Both the position numbers and the translations under genes were made by a program. A stretch of 64,000 nt of DNA, from positions 7,936,001-8,000,000 of the forward strand of contig OZ176053.1 of the NCBI GenBank assembly GCA_964247055.1, read 5' to 3'. The DNA is from Paragordius varius. Taxonomy: Eukaryota > Nematomorpha. This document shows positions 34,934 to 48,300 of the stretch, piece by piece. The notes below the pieces were generated by a model that was given only the letters and a program-made list of their open reading frames with translations, did not search any database and was not told the DNA's origin. Position 1 is the first letter of the stretch, and each line of letters begins with the position of its first letter.

Positions 34934-36100
34934 ATGGTCAAGTTTAGTGGAAAATACAAGCTAGTCAGAAGCGAGAATTTCGATAAATATCTGGAAGCAA
35001 AAGGTTTTTTTAGATTTAATTTAGGTGCTAATTTTTTTGTTATAAAAATGGCTACAGCGCTAACGCCGACTTTAGAAATAAATATTGACAACGATGTTTG
35101 GATTCTTAAGGTTTATACAATATTAAAATCCATTACCGATATGAAATTTAAAATTGGTGAAACATTTGAACACAAACGTATGGATGGAACTTTGTGCAAA
35201 GTTTTTTTATTTTATAATTTTAGTAGGTTCGTATGACTATTGAGGATAATAAGTTGATCGAGGAAGAGACGCCTGTAAATAATCCTGAACATTGCCAAAC
35301 AATCGTTCGAATTTGGGAAGATGATGATCATGTAGTCTTAGTATGTTTATCTTAATATAATTTGATAAATTCCGGTTGAGTTGAAAATTTTGTAACGTAA
35401 TATGTTTTCGATTATTTTGCAATCGGTAATCAAGAAATAAATTGACTAGTTCAATCAATTATATTTGTATCCAAATGTCTTTATACGCTTCTTTATGGTC
35501 TATCTTTTTATTTAACTATTAAAATATTTTGTCCCGATTTTATAATTTAGATTCCATTTAAAAAATCTTAGCTTTTATAACCGTACGAATGCTTTTTGTT
35601 AAAAAATAAGAAATTACTTAAATATTCCAAAAATAAGAAATTACTTCAATATTCCACTTTTCTTAATAATAATAATAACCGTATATAATTATGTTTAAAG
35701 CGTACTTTTTTCGATTTAATTTCAATATGATACTTATTTTACTCAAGATAATGCCTTTTTTAAAAAAATATATTATTAATAACTCTTCTTACACAATGAT
35801 TATACTATAGTCATAGTAAAATTTGAATCTATTGAATAAATATGCGATATATTCGCAAATTAATAACTGATTTACTATATTATGGTCATAGAAAATTGAA
35901 ATAAAATTAATATTTATTTTTATAATTTTTTTCTAGTGATAAAATTGATTATGTCATATGACTTGATTTGACAAAACAACCGTATTTTTATGACCTTAGT
36001 GCTTATTTTCATCGATACAATATGTTTTTTTGATGCATCATTTTAGGTCCTAACTTGCAAAGATATTATAGCCAAACGTTATTTTGAACGAATAATGTAA
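34934..36100 (+). CDS. Fatty-acid-binding protein (cytosolic, FABP family)
   Basis: Small beta-barrel carrier of fatty acids and other lipids. Exons: 34934-35003, 35025-35200, 35227-35340, 36047-36100; 414 nt, 137 aa (family about 132). Residues: KFSGKYKLVRSENFDKYLEA, then FFVIKMATALTPTLEINIDN, KFKIGETFEHKRMDGT, QTIVRIWEDDDHVV and KDIIAKRYFERIM. Order and spacing match FABPs throughout, and the first intron falls in the family's usual place after the helix-turn-helix lid. Introns are 21, 26 and 706 nt. The last exon is only 18 codons but completes the final beta strand. The usual R-x-Y that holds the ligand carboxylate reads R-Y-F here, while the other Arg (IVR) is kept. The gene converges on RhoGEF, stops 205 bp apart. 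Confidence 0.96.
35004..35024 (+). other. 21-nt intron of FABP
   Basis: GTTTTTTTAGATTTAATTTA plus G. Its length is a multiple of three and it has no stop, so retention would add seven residues (KGFFRFNLGAN). The FABP alignment (EAK-GANFFVIK against KAL-GVGFALRK) needs it removed. Confidence 0.88.
35201..35226 (+). other. 26-nt intron of FABP
   Basis: Starts GTTTTTTTATTTT and ends TTTTAGTAG. A 23-nt version ending at the earlier AG would place TAG in frame, so the second AG must be used. It joins DGTLCK to VRMTIEDNKL as the family requires. Confidence 0.9.
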
Positions 36101-36305
36101 AGACACATACATTTATTTATATTGCTCATCTAACTGTGACATCTTCAATCAGTATGCGCATGTTCTTATATATATATTTATTTATTTTTAATTATATATT
36201 TCGTATCAGCAATAATTATAAATAATACTAAAGTATAATCTCTTTTGGCATTATTTTTTAATACATATCATTTTTCACTCATGCTTTGCACTTACCTAAT
36301 TCAAT

Positions 36306-39300
36306 TTATATAATAAAATCATTGTTTATATTATTCATATTGTTGGTATTAAGTTGTGTATTATGGAAGGCAGTGATCCATTCATATTTATCAAATCTAT
36401 AGATCAGAAATAATATATATGTATATATAGTTTTAAGTTGGTATTAAAATCAAAAAATACGATAATACATTATTTTAATCATATAAATAAACCTGTTTGC
36501 ACATTCAATGAGAAGTTGGCAAGATTGATTCTCATGATTTTGTTGCATAACAATTAACAAACAATTATTTATACATTCAGATGGGGTATGCGAAAGATTT
36601 GTCTCCAAATCATACATTCCCAAGTGTTGTTTATAACAATAATCGATGATTTCAGTCGTTTCACTAGATCTAAAAATTTAACAAATGTATTATTCTCAAA
36701 AGTAATTTTAATTCGGGCTTTAAGTACTCTAGTTTAAAGTTTTGTTTTTATCATTTGTTTTTTGTCCCAACTATTTAAAATTCAAAAAATATTTGGTTAA
36801 ATACTAACAAGTGCTGCTATTATCATATATAAAGTATTTTTGCTTGTTAACGTTCCGCGATGTCCATATTTTTGCCAAATTATAAATATTGAAATAATTT
36901 ACCTTTTGCGTTTTCCAATTAAAAATAAATCATTGAATAGGATTAGGTGAAGTGGCACTTTCACAATTTTTTTGTGGCTTAATTTTTCCATAATATGATA
37001 AATGTCGGATGTATTTAAAGTTATGATTGATAAAACATCACCATGTTTAGCTACATACCGGTGTTGGGAAATTAAGGGTATTTCCTGTTTATAAAATAAA
37101 TTGTTTTATATTTTGTGCAAAACGTCGTACATGAATTGATTATATTTATTTTAAGCGTTATAAAATGATTGATTCCCTAAAACTTCATATTTGTTATTTA
37201 AATAGTATAGTTTTATCAGATCGTTTATTATTATTAGCTTTTTTTTACAATGTGAGTTACTATACATTGCTAATTATTTATTAAAATTGCCCGAAAGCAT
37301 ACAAAGAGCATTGTTGGTGAATTAGATAAAGCCTACAATATTGCTCCTTGCTGTATAACTACTGGCAGTAATTAACGAAAATCTAGCAATTAATCTGTAT
37401 ATTGAAGGCTATAAAAAATAAACCAAAAATTATAAATAAATTGTTATCATTGGGTTTAAAAGGGGCTTATCATTGAAAACATCTATGGCTCGAAAAACTT
37501 TTAGTTGACACATTTGTTTTAAATTTTTTTTAAATAATCCATATTAAATTGTTTAAGTTTTTTTTCAAAAGTAGTATAAATTAATGGAGTTGCCTTATTA
37601 ATTTGCATTCATCGTAAATTACATAAAATAAGGGTATGTAGGTTTTTAAATGCCGTTTAATTGACATATTACATTAAATATTTGAAATATATAAGTATAA
37701 CAAACAATGTTTAGCTTAAAATATGATAATAAAATTGATTTGATCATCCTTTTATTTAAAAAAAAATTAAGTCCAAATATTGGGGTGTATTATAAAGTTT
37801 CACAATTGTTATGGACCTTTTCAGTATTTTAAATGGGTAAAAGAAAGCCATACATGTATGGATTTTATTTGTTACATATCTAATAAAACTTTATTTTTTT
37901 CTTCACAATTCAAAAAAATGTAAATAAAAACGAAAAATCTCTTGCATCGACACCCTTTTAGCCATTTTACCGAAATTTTCTTTACGTTATGATAAGGATA
38001 AAAAATTTGATTTTTTAAGCTATAGATTTGCGTTAATAACGATTTGAATGTATCCGCATATTATATATTAATTGTATCATACTTTGACTTTGAATTTCAG
38101 TGTCTGCAGGAGATCAATCATTCGTTCAATTCTTTCCATCACCTTTATTCCTGTATTACATTTCGACACAATCTGTAATCATGCACGCATATGTATAAAT
38201 TAGCAATTAATTTAATCTTTTCATATTTCAACGCTTTTCCTGATATTATTGTTTTATTAACTATTTACATATAATTTCTTAACTTGTGAATTGTTAGGCC
38301 GCAAATGTGCAAAATTTTGAAAAATTAAAAGCTTACTAAAATATGAATTCGATTACATGATTAAAGACTATTCATGATAAAATTTACACAAAACCCAAAA
38401 AATTCGTTTAGCCCAAATGTACCATTTACAATTTATCACCCTCGAACAATTTAAATCACCCTTGAGAAATTCAAATTTACCCTAAAAATAAATTACGAAT
38501 TTTCGTGCTACAGTATTATTTTAATTCTACACAAAATTTCATTTTTTAAAAATATAATAAAATATAACTAATTTTTAAATTTCAATAAATTTTACAATAA
38601 ATAAAATACATCATTAAAGAGGCGTAAAGCCAGTTCTGCCGAAAGATATTCGGGCGTTCCGACCACCCGTCTATCCAGTATAGCTTTGATGAGTAAAGGC
38701 ATACGCGTTATTCGTTGCATCGGTAAAATTAGATAGGAGTAGAGTGATAATCCACGGCAAGCAGGATCGTTTTCCAAAGTCCTGAGAGTTTTGGCGAATT
38801 GATGGTTTTTCCTAGGAGAAAATTGAATAATATTATTTGCTTGTTTTATGTAAATTTCCATTTTATACTTTACATGGTAATCAAACAATTTGATGTTTGA
38901 CACGTCTAATCATTGCAATATATAAATACATATAAAAATTGTTTAAATTATTGAAATATCAAAGCTATCTACTTTAGAAAGGAGAGTGCTTTAAATTGGT
39001 ATGATTGATTTGAGCAATATTTGATGTAGACTTGAAATCCTGAATCGCCCGTTTGACAATGGCGAATGATTATGTCGCATATGTCTTTTACGATTAAACC
39101 TTCCTCTAACCATCTCTCATTGAGAGCGTTCAAGAATCTAATAAATTAATGTTATTGATAAATTTATATTATATCTTTCCATATATTTAATTTGAATCGG
39201 AAAGTTTTTTGTTTTGTTAAAATTTAATATATTTACTGAATTTAATATTACCTAAAGCTTTTTTAGCAAAAAAATTCATTTTATTTTAACATGAATTATA

Positions 39301-42300
39301 TTTTTTGAAGCATACCTTTTGCTAGCTTGTCTTACGGCTAAAATGTTTGAGAACAAATAATGTTTTTCTTGCGGATTTATTAAGGGGTTTCGAGAATGTC
39401 CTGAAGATTTTTCTTTTGTGTTGCAGAAATCCGGGTGCTCATAAAAGGTTTGGATAAGTATATTAAGGTCATTGTAATATGATTTTTCAGTCATCAAGAT
39501 TTCATACATAGCCTATATTTGATATCATATAAATTAAAATTTAAATTCTTATAACAATTAGTTAATATATGGACCGATTTAATTATGAAACTATAGGTAT
39601 TCTCTTTCTTAATGTATAGAACAGTGCTAATCAATATGTTAATAACTTTGAATATTTATAAAAAATGCAGTGCTAAAACTTTCAAATTATTGGTTTTTAA
39701 AAAATAAACAAATTTGGATTTTGCAATTTGTCGATTTTTTAGTGCTTACCTCTAAATAATTGCTTATAAAACTGCTTTTAATAACAAGTCCGAAAATTGA
39801 TATGCACACAAATATGTTATACAAGTATAATTCTAATTTCATATATACTTTGAAATATATATTAAATTAAAATTAATAAAACAATGATACTATTTACGAT
39901 ATGGTGTTATAGACTGGCACAAAAAATAGTAAGACAATTTAACACCTATCAATAACTATAAGAAAATGGCACCTTCCGCGAAATATTTAAATTTCCAAAA
40001 TTTAATTGATTAATTGGTTTTAATTATCTCAAAAATAAAATAATTTATGCTAATCTGATATAAAAACAATTTTTTACATTAAATAATGTGTATTAATTTT
40101 AATTACGAGAGATAAACATATGTATGACAACTTTTGACCCGTTATTTTTATAGTCGTTGGTTACGGTTATGATTGCATTCATTCGATCAAACCCCTAATT
40201 ACTATACACAGATAAAATGTTTTTTATGTTTAACGCATATACTTTTGAGTGTCGTTTTTAATTTTTAAAACATGGTAAAGTTGATCGCGACGAGTGTGCT
40301 AAGCCACGTTAGTGATTTAATAAAAATGTAAAAAAACAATACTTCCTGTTCCTGGATAGTCCTTGGATCCATGTTTTGAAGTATATTTCCTTGTTGAATC
40401 TGTACGATAATGAAGAAATTAAAAATCAAATAATATTTACTTATTAATATTTATGGTTACTTCAGGGATATCATGCCATAAGGTATTAAAATGCGGGACA
40501 TTTAAAAAATGTTTAAAATTTGAAGGTAGTTGACTTTTGCTTGTCTCCTGCATTGATTTAAATCCTACATTACCAACTGATTCCTCCAAATATGGATGAT
40601 TTCTATTTTCATTTTCATTGAGTAAAAAAATTTCTGACATAGGTCGTCGAATACATTGTGAGTGAGATCTTGAAAGCTCCAATCTTTGATTACCGAGTTA
40701 AAAATATAATTAAATTTTAAAATAATTAAATTTCAAACTTATCCTAATCTTAGCATTATTGGGTTAAATTTACTTTGAGGCGGATAGGTTGGATAACATT
40801 ACTCCATCATTGTTAATATTCTTGATCAGTTTCTTCTTTGAATTGGAACGCATAGTTAAGAATTTTTTTATGCCTCCCTTAGATTTGCTGGCTAAATTTA
40901 AGTTTTTGGTTGATAAAGATGCATTATGATCAATGATAGATAACTTACTCCTCGTATTTTCAAAAAGTAAAGGAGTTGATGATATTGTTGGTTGTTTTTC
41001 CGCTAAATTTATACATGATTGATGATATAAACTTTGTGGTTTGGGCCTAAATTTGGTAGGCTCACAGGTGCGATCCATATAGTTATTAACAAAATTATTT
41101 TTATCGATAATAACTTGGTTGTTACACGGTAAATTTTGATAGATTTCAGGGAATTTTTGTTGATGCGTTTCCTCTTCCTTCATAGTTTCCCCAATGAGCT
41201 TTTTAGCCTTTTGAGCTGCTTGATTAGATACAATTTTCCAATCGTATGAGATCGTTACATTTGACTGGGGCGGATTTATCGAGCTAACGATATCATTTTT
41301 ATTTTGTGCTACAATGTGACTAGCATTGCCCAAATATTGCCTTTTAGGGATGACGGGGGGCGGAAGGGGTATTGTGTTATTGGAATTCGAAGAATTCGTA
41401 TCAGACAATTCAGATATGGCTGAGTCTTTCTCAACATCCTTTTTGCAAACGTTTGTTGCACTTCTATCCATAAAATTATTATTATTATTATTATCCTGCT
41501 TATAATTATTATTGCTACATTGAAATGATAAATTTATAATGTTATTGCTGATATCATTAACGCCATGATAAATCTTAGTCGATTCCGCACCCGTTTTTGT
41601 GTTGATTGGTTGATGTTGCGGAAAATTATTTGCCTTCTCATTAGTTATGGTCTTAAGTAAATCGAATTCCTTGGTAATATTTATGGGTTGAGATTTCCTT
41701 ATAAAATAACAAAAGTAAAATTTGCCACTAAAATATTCAACACTTTTAATTACCATCATCAAAATGTATTTAAGTAATTACTTGGTTGTTTTCAAGTATT
41801 CATAGAAGGCCATTAACAAAGGCTCTACATTCGGATTTTGATCTGTGAAATATAAATATGAGAGTTTGTTAAGTAAATGATGTAAATATTAGATTCGATG
41901 TCAAAAATTCTCAAACTGCATTTATCTTTCCTGTCTACCCTAAAACTCTAATATAATATTAGCTTCCCTTAAAATTTGCTAAGTTACCCTTTGTTATAAC
42001 CAGTCAAAAAATACTACATATATTTAGAGCACAGAAAGGGTGGATTCAGATAATTATATATTAATAATCTAATTTTATGGCTAAAGACACGTTTCGGTTT
42101 CGGACTTAAATTGTATTATACATGCATAATAAATAGGTATTTCATAACACCACTATAACTTCAAACTCAAACAAACCAATTTACCATAATCATTCTAGAT
42201 TTAACGGTTACTTAATTAATTCAGGCGCGTTTAACATGCGGCCATCCAAAACATTTCTGCGGCCCATAGAAGTTTCATCACAAAATTTTATGAAATCTAA

Positions 42301-45300
42301 ATAAAATTGATTTTGTTAAACAAACTTTCTAAAATAATCTTACCAAATTTTGGCAACTAACTGGCAAAAAATTGTAAAATAAATACAATCTTATATTTAA
42401 AATCTAATAAAATATTTGTTAATGCCCATATATTTTGCGTAAGCGGCCTCTCGGATTTTTTGACCCGAAAATACGGCCCGTGAAGCCAAGACACCCCTGA
42501 TCTAATTAAATGTAGATTTAAATTTCATCTTAAATACTTGGTGCAATATTGGGTGGTATTTTTCCACAAAGTGACATTAATTTTTGGCAGAACTGGGAAT
42601 ATTCTTCATCCATCGGTTGCTTTGAACATGGATTTACATTATCCCTTGAGAGGCATTCGATATTTCCAGATTCTTTGAGATTATAATACTGAAATTTGGG
42701 TGATTCATATTTTAGGGTAGATTCATCGCCATCTTCAAAAGCTGGATAAAATTAAATATATGTTTGCAAAGATGTGTAATTAATATACGGAAAATTAATC
42801 TACCAACCAAATATCTAACCCTGTGTGTTCGGACATTCTTAAATCTTAAATTTATATTTTTGGTTTAGCATCCAAACACGAATCTATTAGCTAATGAACG
42901 TTTGATTAATAGTTATTGGATTTATTGTTTCTCATAATGTTTTGTTTTTTTTATGTATCCAATTCAGAAAAGTATGTCAATAATTTTATATCAGTGTAAA
43001 ATAAAAAAATATTATCCCATTTTTTTAAATTTCCAAATTTTTAATTATAATTTATATGTGTTTGGTTTTATCTTATTTTTATTTATGTAGACTCTTAGCT
43101 CGCACAGCGAGAATTAATGAAAATTGTGGTTTTAGTAATTTAAGCAAAGTTTATTTTCGCGATAAAAATTCAAATCTATAGATTAAAATTAATTTAATGC
43201 GTTTTGAATCTAAATATACAAAATCTTTAAAGATATATTTTGAGACTTTTTACAGCGGATGTGTTAAAAAGGTATTTTAATTTTAAAATGCTTTTTTTAT
43301 ATATTTAACCGCTTAAGATATCTCACATCCAGATTTTTTAATTTAGAGTTTAGGTTTAGTAGTTTTTTGTAGTAGAAATGCGAAAAAATTAAATTATCTG
43401 AGATGCTAGATATTTAATTAAACTCAATTTTTACTTTTTGGGCGAAAATACTCGTATCCGGTCGAATCTGTTTCTATTGTTTCAGCTGTTTGGTTATGTC
43501 CTGGTTGATATATATTTTGCTGTTGTGTGTGGTTAATTTTGGTCAAAACATGCGGTTGTGCAGAAAAAAATATGGGAGGTGTTTGTTGCTTTTCATCATC
43601 TTTGATAAGGTGTTGTTTCTTTTTATCGGTAGAAAATAATTTTAATTTTGGCATTGTGCTATTCCAAGGTTTAATTATCGTATTAGATTCATTTTGTGCA
43701 TTATGCGATTGGTGCGATACTAATTTTTCATTTACATTCTCTTGCGGATGTCCATTAAAAATTTGCAATGATGAATTCCGTTGTTGTCCTTTTTTGTACC
43801 TTTCAGTGACGGGTTTAGATTTAGGTAACTTGGGATCTAACATATTTTTTCTTATGTGCTTGATTGGACTGCTGCAATCTGATTCGGAAGGCAAGCTAAA
43901 ATGATCCGTATACATTGACATTTGTTGTTTAGCGTTTATTAACGAAGTTAATTGATTCCCCATCATTTTATCCACACTGTTTGGAACTACTATGTTGTTG
44001 TGTAAGTTTAGTAGACTCTTATGTAAAAGGAAATCTTTATTCATATGTGTAGAATTGGTTGTTGAATTTAAACCAGGTGTAAAGTTAGTATTTGTATTAT
44101 CAATATTAACAAACTTTGGGGCATTGGGGAAGGCGATATGATTATTAAATGTGTTATGGTTGTTGTTGGAAATATTATCACTGACTAAATGGGTATAGGA
44201 ATTTGCGTGAGATAATAGTTTTTTCTTATCACTCAATACTCGTGTTGACCAACTACCAACCGGTTCTAAAAAGGGCAAAAATTTTAAGTACCGCAAAAAT
44301 TATAAAAAAATATTTTAAATACAATAACCCATTCATTTCTCATTAAAATTTAAATTTAACGACAACATTATAAGGTTTACAAGATTAGTAAGATAATTTA
44401 ATTGGTATTTTTTTAAAAATATTTATTTGATAGATTTTCAGACACAGAAAAATGTCCTACCAGAGGTGTCCAAACCCGCAAACCGCATGCAGCACTTTGA
44501 GACTTTATAAGCGACCCGCGTTGGAAATTCATAATTTGCAAAAATATGCTTACAACATCTTAGTAAATTTGTATTTTTTAAACGATTTTTGTATATAAGT
44601 CTATCCAATTGGCAAAAACTAGAAAAAAATATTATATTATGTTTGCATTTTACAGTCCTATGTTTGAAATCTAATAAATTATTAATAAATGCCCATATAT
44701 ATTTCTAATGCGGCATGCCATTTTTTAAATAAAAAATGTGGCCCAAAGCCATTTGTCTTGGTAACCCCTGGTTTAAACGCATAGAAATGTTGAAAAACTT
44801 GTTTAAGTAAATTTATAAAAGAAATTTTTGCATTGATATAAAATATATTTAATATTCGCGAATTCAACTAACATTTTATGGTTAATATTGTTTTAAAAAA
44901 AATTCTAAATCATTCTTAAAAAAATGGTTTGCGATATACATAATACTAAATAAAATTATTTTTAATTTTTTTTAACTACAAAACATATATAAACTTGTTG
45001 GTTCCGGATTAACTTTTGGCATAAGCTGATTTTGTTGGCATTCAATATCTTTATCCACATCTTGATTTTTTGTGCTTTTTCCTGAACAATTCAAATCTGG
45101 CGTACAGTTTGAAATGGCATGTCTATTAAATTTATTATTGTAAGTACCACCAACCGATAATTTTTTGGACATGGGTTGCTTAACAATAAATGTCCCAGCT
45201 TGTTGTTTTCTATTATTGTTATTTGACTTTTTCTTTTTGTAAGTTGTGTTTATTGAGGAGGAGTAGGAGTAGGAGTTTATTGGTTTATTGAGTTTTTCTT

Positions 45301-48300
45301 TCTTGATACCATCCCTAATTCCTCCTGACATGCTATAGTGTGCCGATGAATTGGTAGAGGATGTATCATGATTCCTGGCTTTCTGGTGTTTAGCCAATGT
45401 AAAATTATCCTTTTTATACGGATTATTATTTACATTATTTTTGTTGTTAGCTTTGTTGGTGGTAATGTAAGTTGATGTACTTTGGTTAGAGTCATCCTCT
45501 AAATCATCCCAATCGGTTTGCCAACTTATATCCGAACCTTCTGAACCATAATCTTTATTCTAATACATTTTGAAGGAAAAAAGTTACGTAAATTATAAAA
45601 TTTTCAAAGATAATGGGTGAGGTAACGACCAAGGTTTGTCAAGTAGTTTGTATAATTATGTCGGGAAAAATTGAACATGCTATTTATCTCAAATTTTGGT
45701 ATAAGGCATCGTTTCATCGGGAGTTATTTAAAATATCTACTATCACCCCGACAATGCCAGTGTGCAAAAATTTGTCATTTTAATAAATATATTTTTTCCC
45801 TATTCACGAACAGTTTTCAAGTATTCCTTATAATAAACATGAATTTTAACAAATACCATTTCTTCTCTGTTATCATTTTTGATGGTGATGGAAGGAGTTA
45901 AAGAGTGTGGTTGGAACTGATCATTTTTCAATTTGTTTGCATTAGCATTAAAAAATTTGGATGATGTCATTACAATATTTTGGGCTCCGGTCAAAGTATC
46001 GTTTGCCCGTTCACATATCAGCTGAGACATTTTGTTTATTGGTGTTTGGATATTTGCTACAACAAGTGGCGTGTTAATTATTCGGCTAAAAAGAATATTG
46101 GAAATGAAAACATAATAAATTAATGTAATTATTTAACTATATAATATATATATAAAGTTTTGCATTAGTTTATTAAGTGTACTGAAATCGACCAGGCGTT
46201 TCTTAAATCTAGGATAAATATAAATAAATCAGGGGTGGTTAGCACGCGGACAAAATATAGCAGCCCGCGAGAAATATACATAATTTCACGAAATTTAAAT
46301 AAAAATGATTGATTATCTTAAACAAATTATCTTAATAATTCTTCTCGAATTTTGGCAACGAACTAGAAAAAAATGATAAAAAATAGCATTTTTAAAATCT
46401 TATATTTGGAATCTAATAATTTATCTGTTAATGCCCATATATGCGAATGCGGCTCGTCGGATTTTTAGATTCGAAAATGGAGCCTGCGAAGCCATTTGTG
46501 TTAAACACCTCTTATCTAAATTATGAGTTTAACCCCGTTAAATTTAACGCTATTTGGCAAATTTTTACCAATTATTGATTCATAAAATGTATTTATTAGT
46601 GTTTGAGTTTAATCTTATCAAATCAGCTAAAAATTATGAAGTTTGATCGAGTAATAAAAAGTAAAAATCACATGCAAATTTGCCTCCAAATAAAAATTAT
46701 CCCAATAAACTTGTATGCAATAGTGTGTATTTGTCAATTTGTATCTAAAATAGCTTATTCAATTTTAACAATAAACCTGTGTATGAATAATTTTTTAAAT
46801 CAATTACCATTATCTTTTATTTAATTTATAATTATATATAAGTATTTGAATAGTCATTATTGTATGTAATTTTTTTACTTTATATGAAATAATTTTTGCT
46901 AATATTCGTGACGAATTTATTTTTTCATAATATTTTTGTACATATTAACCTCAATGCTAAAGGTGACATTTACAATGTGATAAATGGCAATACAATGTTA
47001 CTAACAAAAATAGATTATTTTAATATGACACCAAATCCAAATGGTTAATATAATAAAAATAAATAATTTTACAAAAATATGAAATTAGATAGGGAAAAGA
47101 ATCGAATTTGAGAATGTTTAATTTTTAGGAGGTGTCAGGAAAAATAATGTAAATGAATCGATACATTCTATGTTGGATCATGTAGTTTTAAAGTTAATAT
47201 TTTTTATATAAAAAATCACCAGTCTTCTCAAAAAATTGGGAATCGGAGAGTATAAAACAAACTTTGTCATCAGTTGTTTTTACAGGAGAAATATATACTA
47301 AGGCAATTAGCCAAGATATTTATAATAATTTAGTAAATACAAATTTCTTATAAATATTAATAAATGGGTTCGATATTTTAAAATGAAAAACAAAAAATAA
47401 GTTGTGAACATATGTTGTTAATGGATGTATTTTGATAGATGAATTAACACTTTATATAATTTAAGGAATTTTGTTTTTTTGCAAAAAAATGTCAATTTAT
47501 GGGAAAGCAGCCAAAAATAAGGGTAAAAATAGCTCGACTATTATTTATTATAGCTAAGATTGTTGTCGATTTATTGCTTTTTCGAAAGTATATTTTCTCC
47601 AGATTATTCGATTGTAAGCGAGTGCTGTTAGCTGTTGTAAAGAAAGATTGGTTTTTTGGTTAGGTTTTTGATCCAGCGCATCTTGCAGCGTCCACGTTTC
47701 CTGGATCCTTCGACCTTGCCTGTTATTAGTTGGAATTTCAAGTCATTAGCTCTGGTAATATAACCAAAGTATGATAATTTCATTTTGAGGCACATGCCGA
47801 TCAGGTGTATCTCGGGATTTATTTTGCCATGGATTACGGTTCTTTATTTTGTCTTTCCAGGTGATTTGTACTATCTTCCGCCAGCACCACATTTCGAAGG
47901 CGTTAATGTATCTTTCGTCATCCCTTATTATTGTCCAACTTTCTGCCTCGTATAGCATATTAGGGGATATTAGGAATTTAACAATCGGATTTTTGTTTTG
48001 AGTTTGATGTTGTGTGACGACTATAGTTTATAATATTTTATCATTTTTGATTTAGCGATTCCTATTCTTCTTCTGATATCGGGAGTACTGTTGTTGGTCG
48101 TATTGATAAGACTGCGTAAATAAGTGTATTGGGAGACTACTTCGATTTTTTGGCTGTCGAAGGATAAATTCTTGCAATGATTCTGAGCGTTTATATTCAT
48201 AATTTTAGTTTTTTTGTAGTTGGTCGTCAGACAGAATTTTTGACATTCAGTTGAAAATTCAGTTAAGAGTTTTTTTAGGATGTCCACTGAATTTGACAGC

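Noticed and set aside
43527-43904. 125-codon plus-strand frame rich in Cys and Phe
   Set aside because: Mirror of an Asn-rich RhoGEF exon; no domain.
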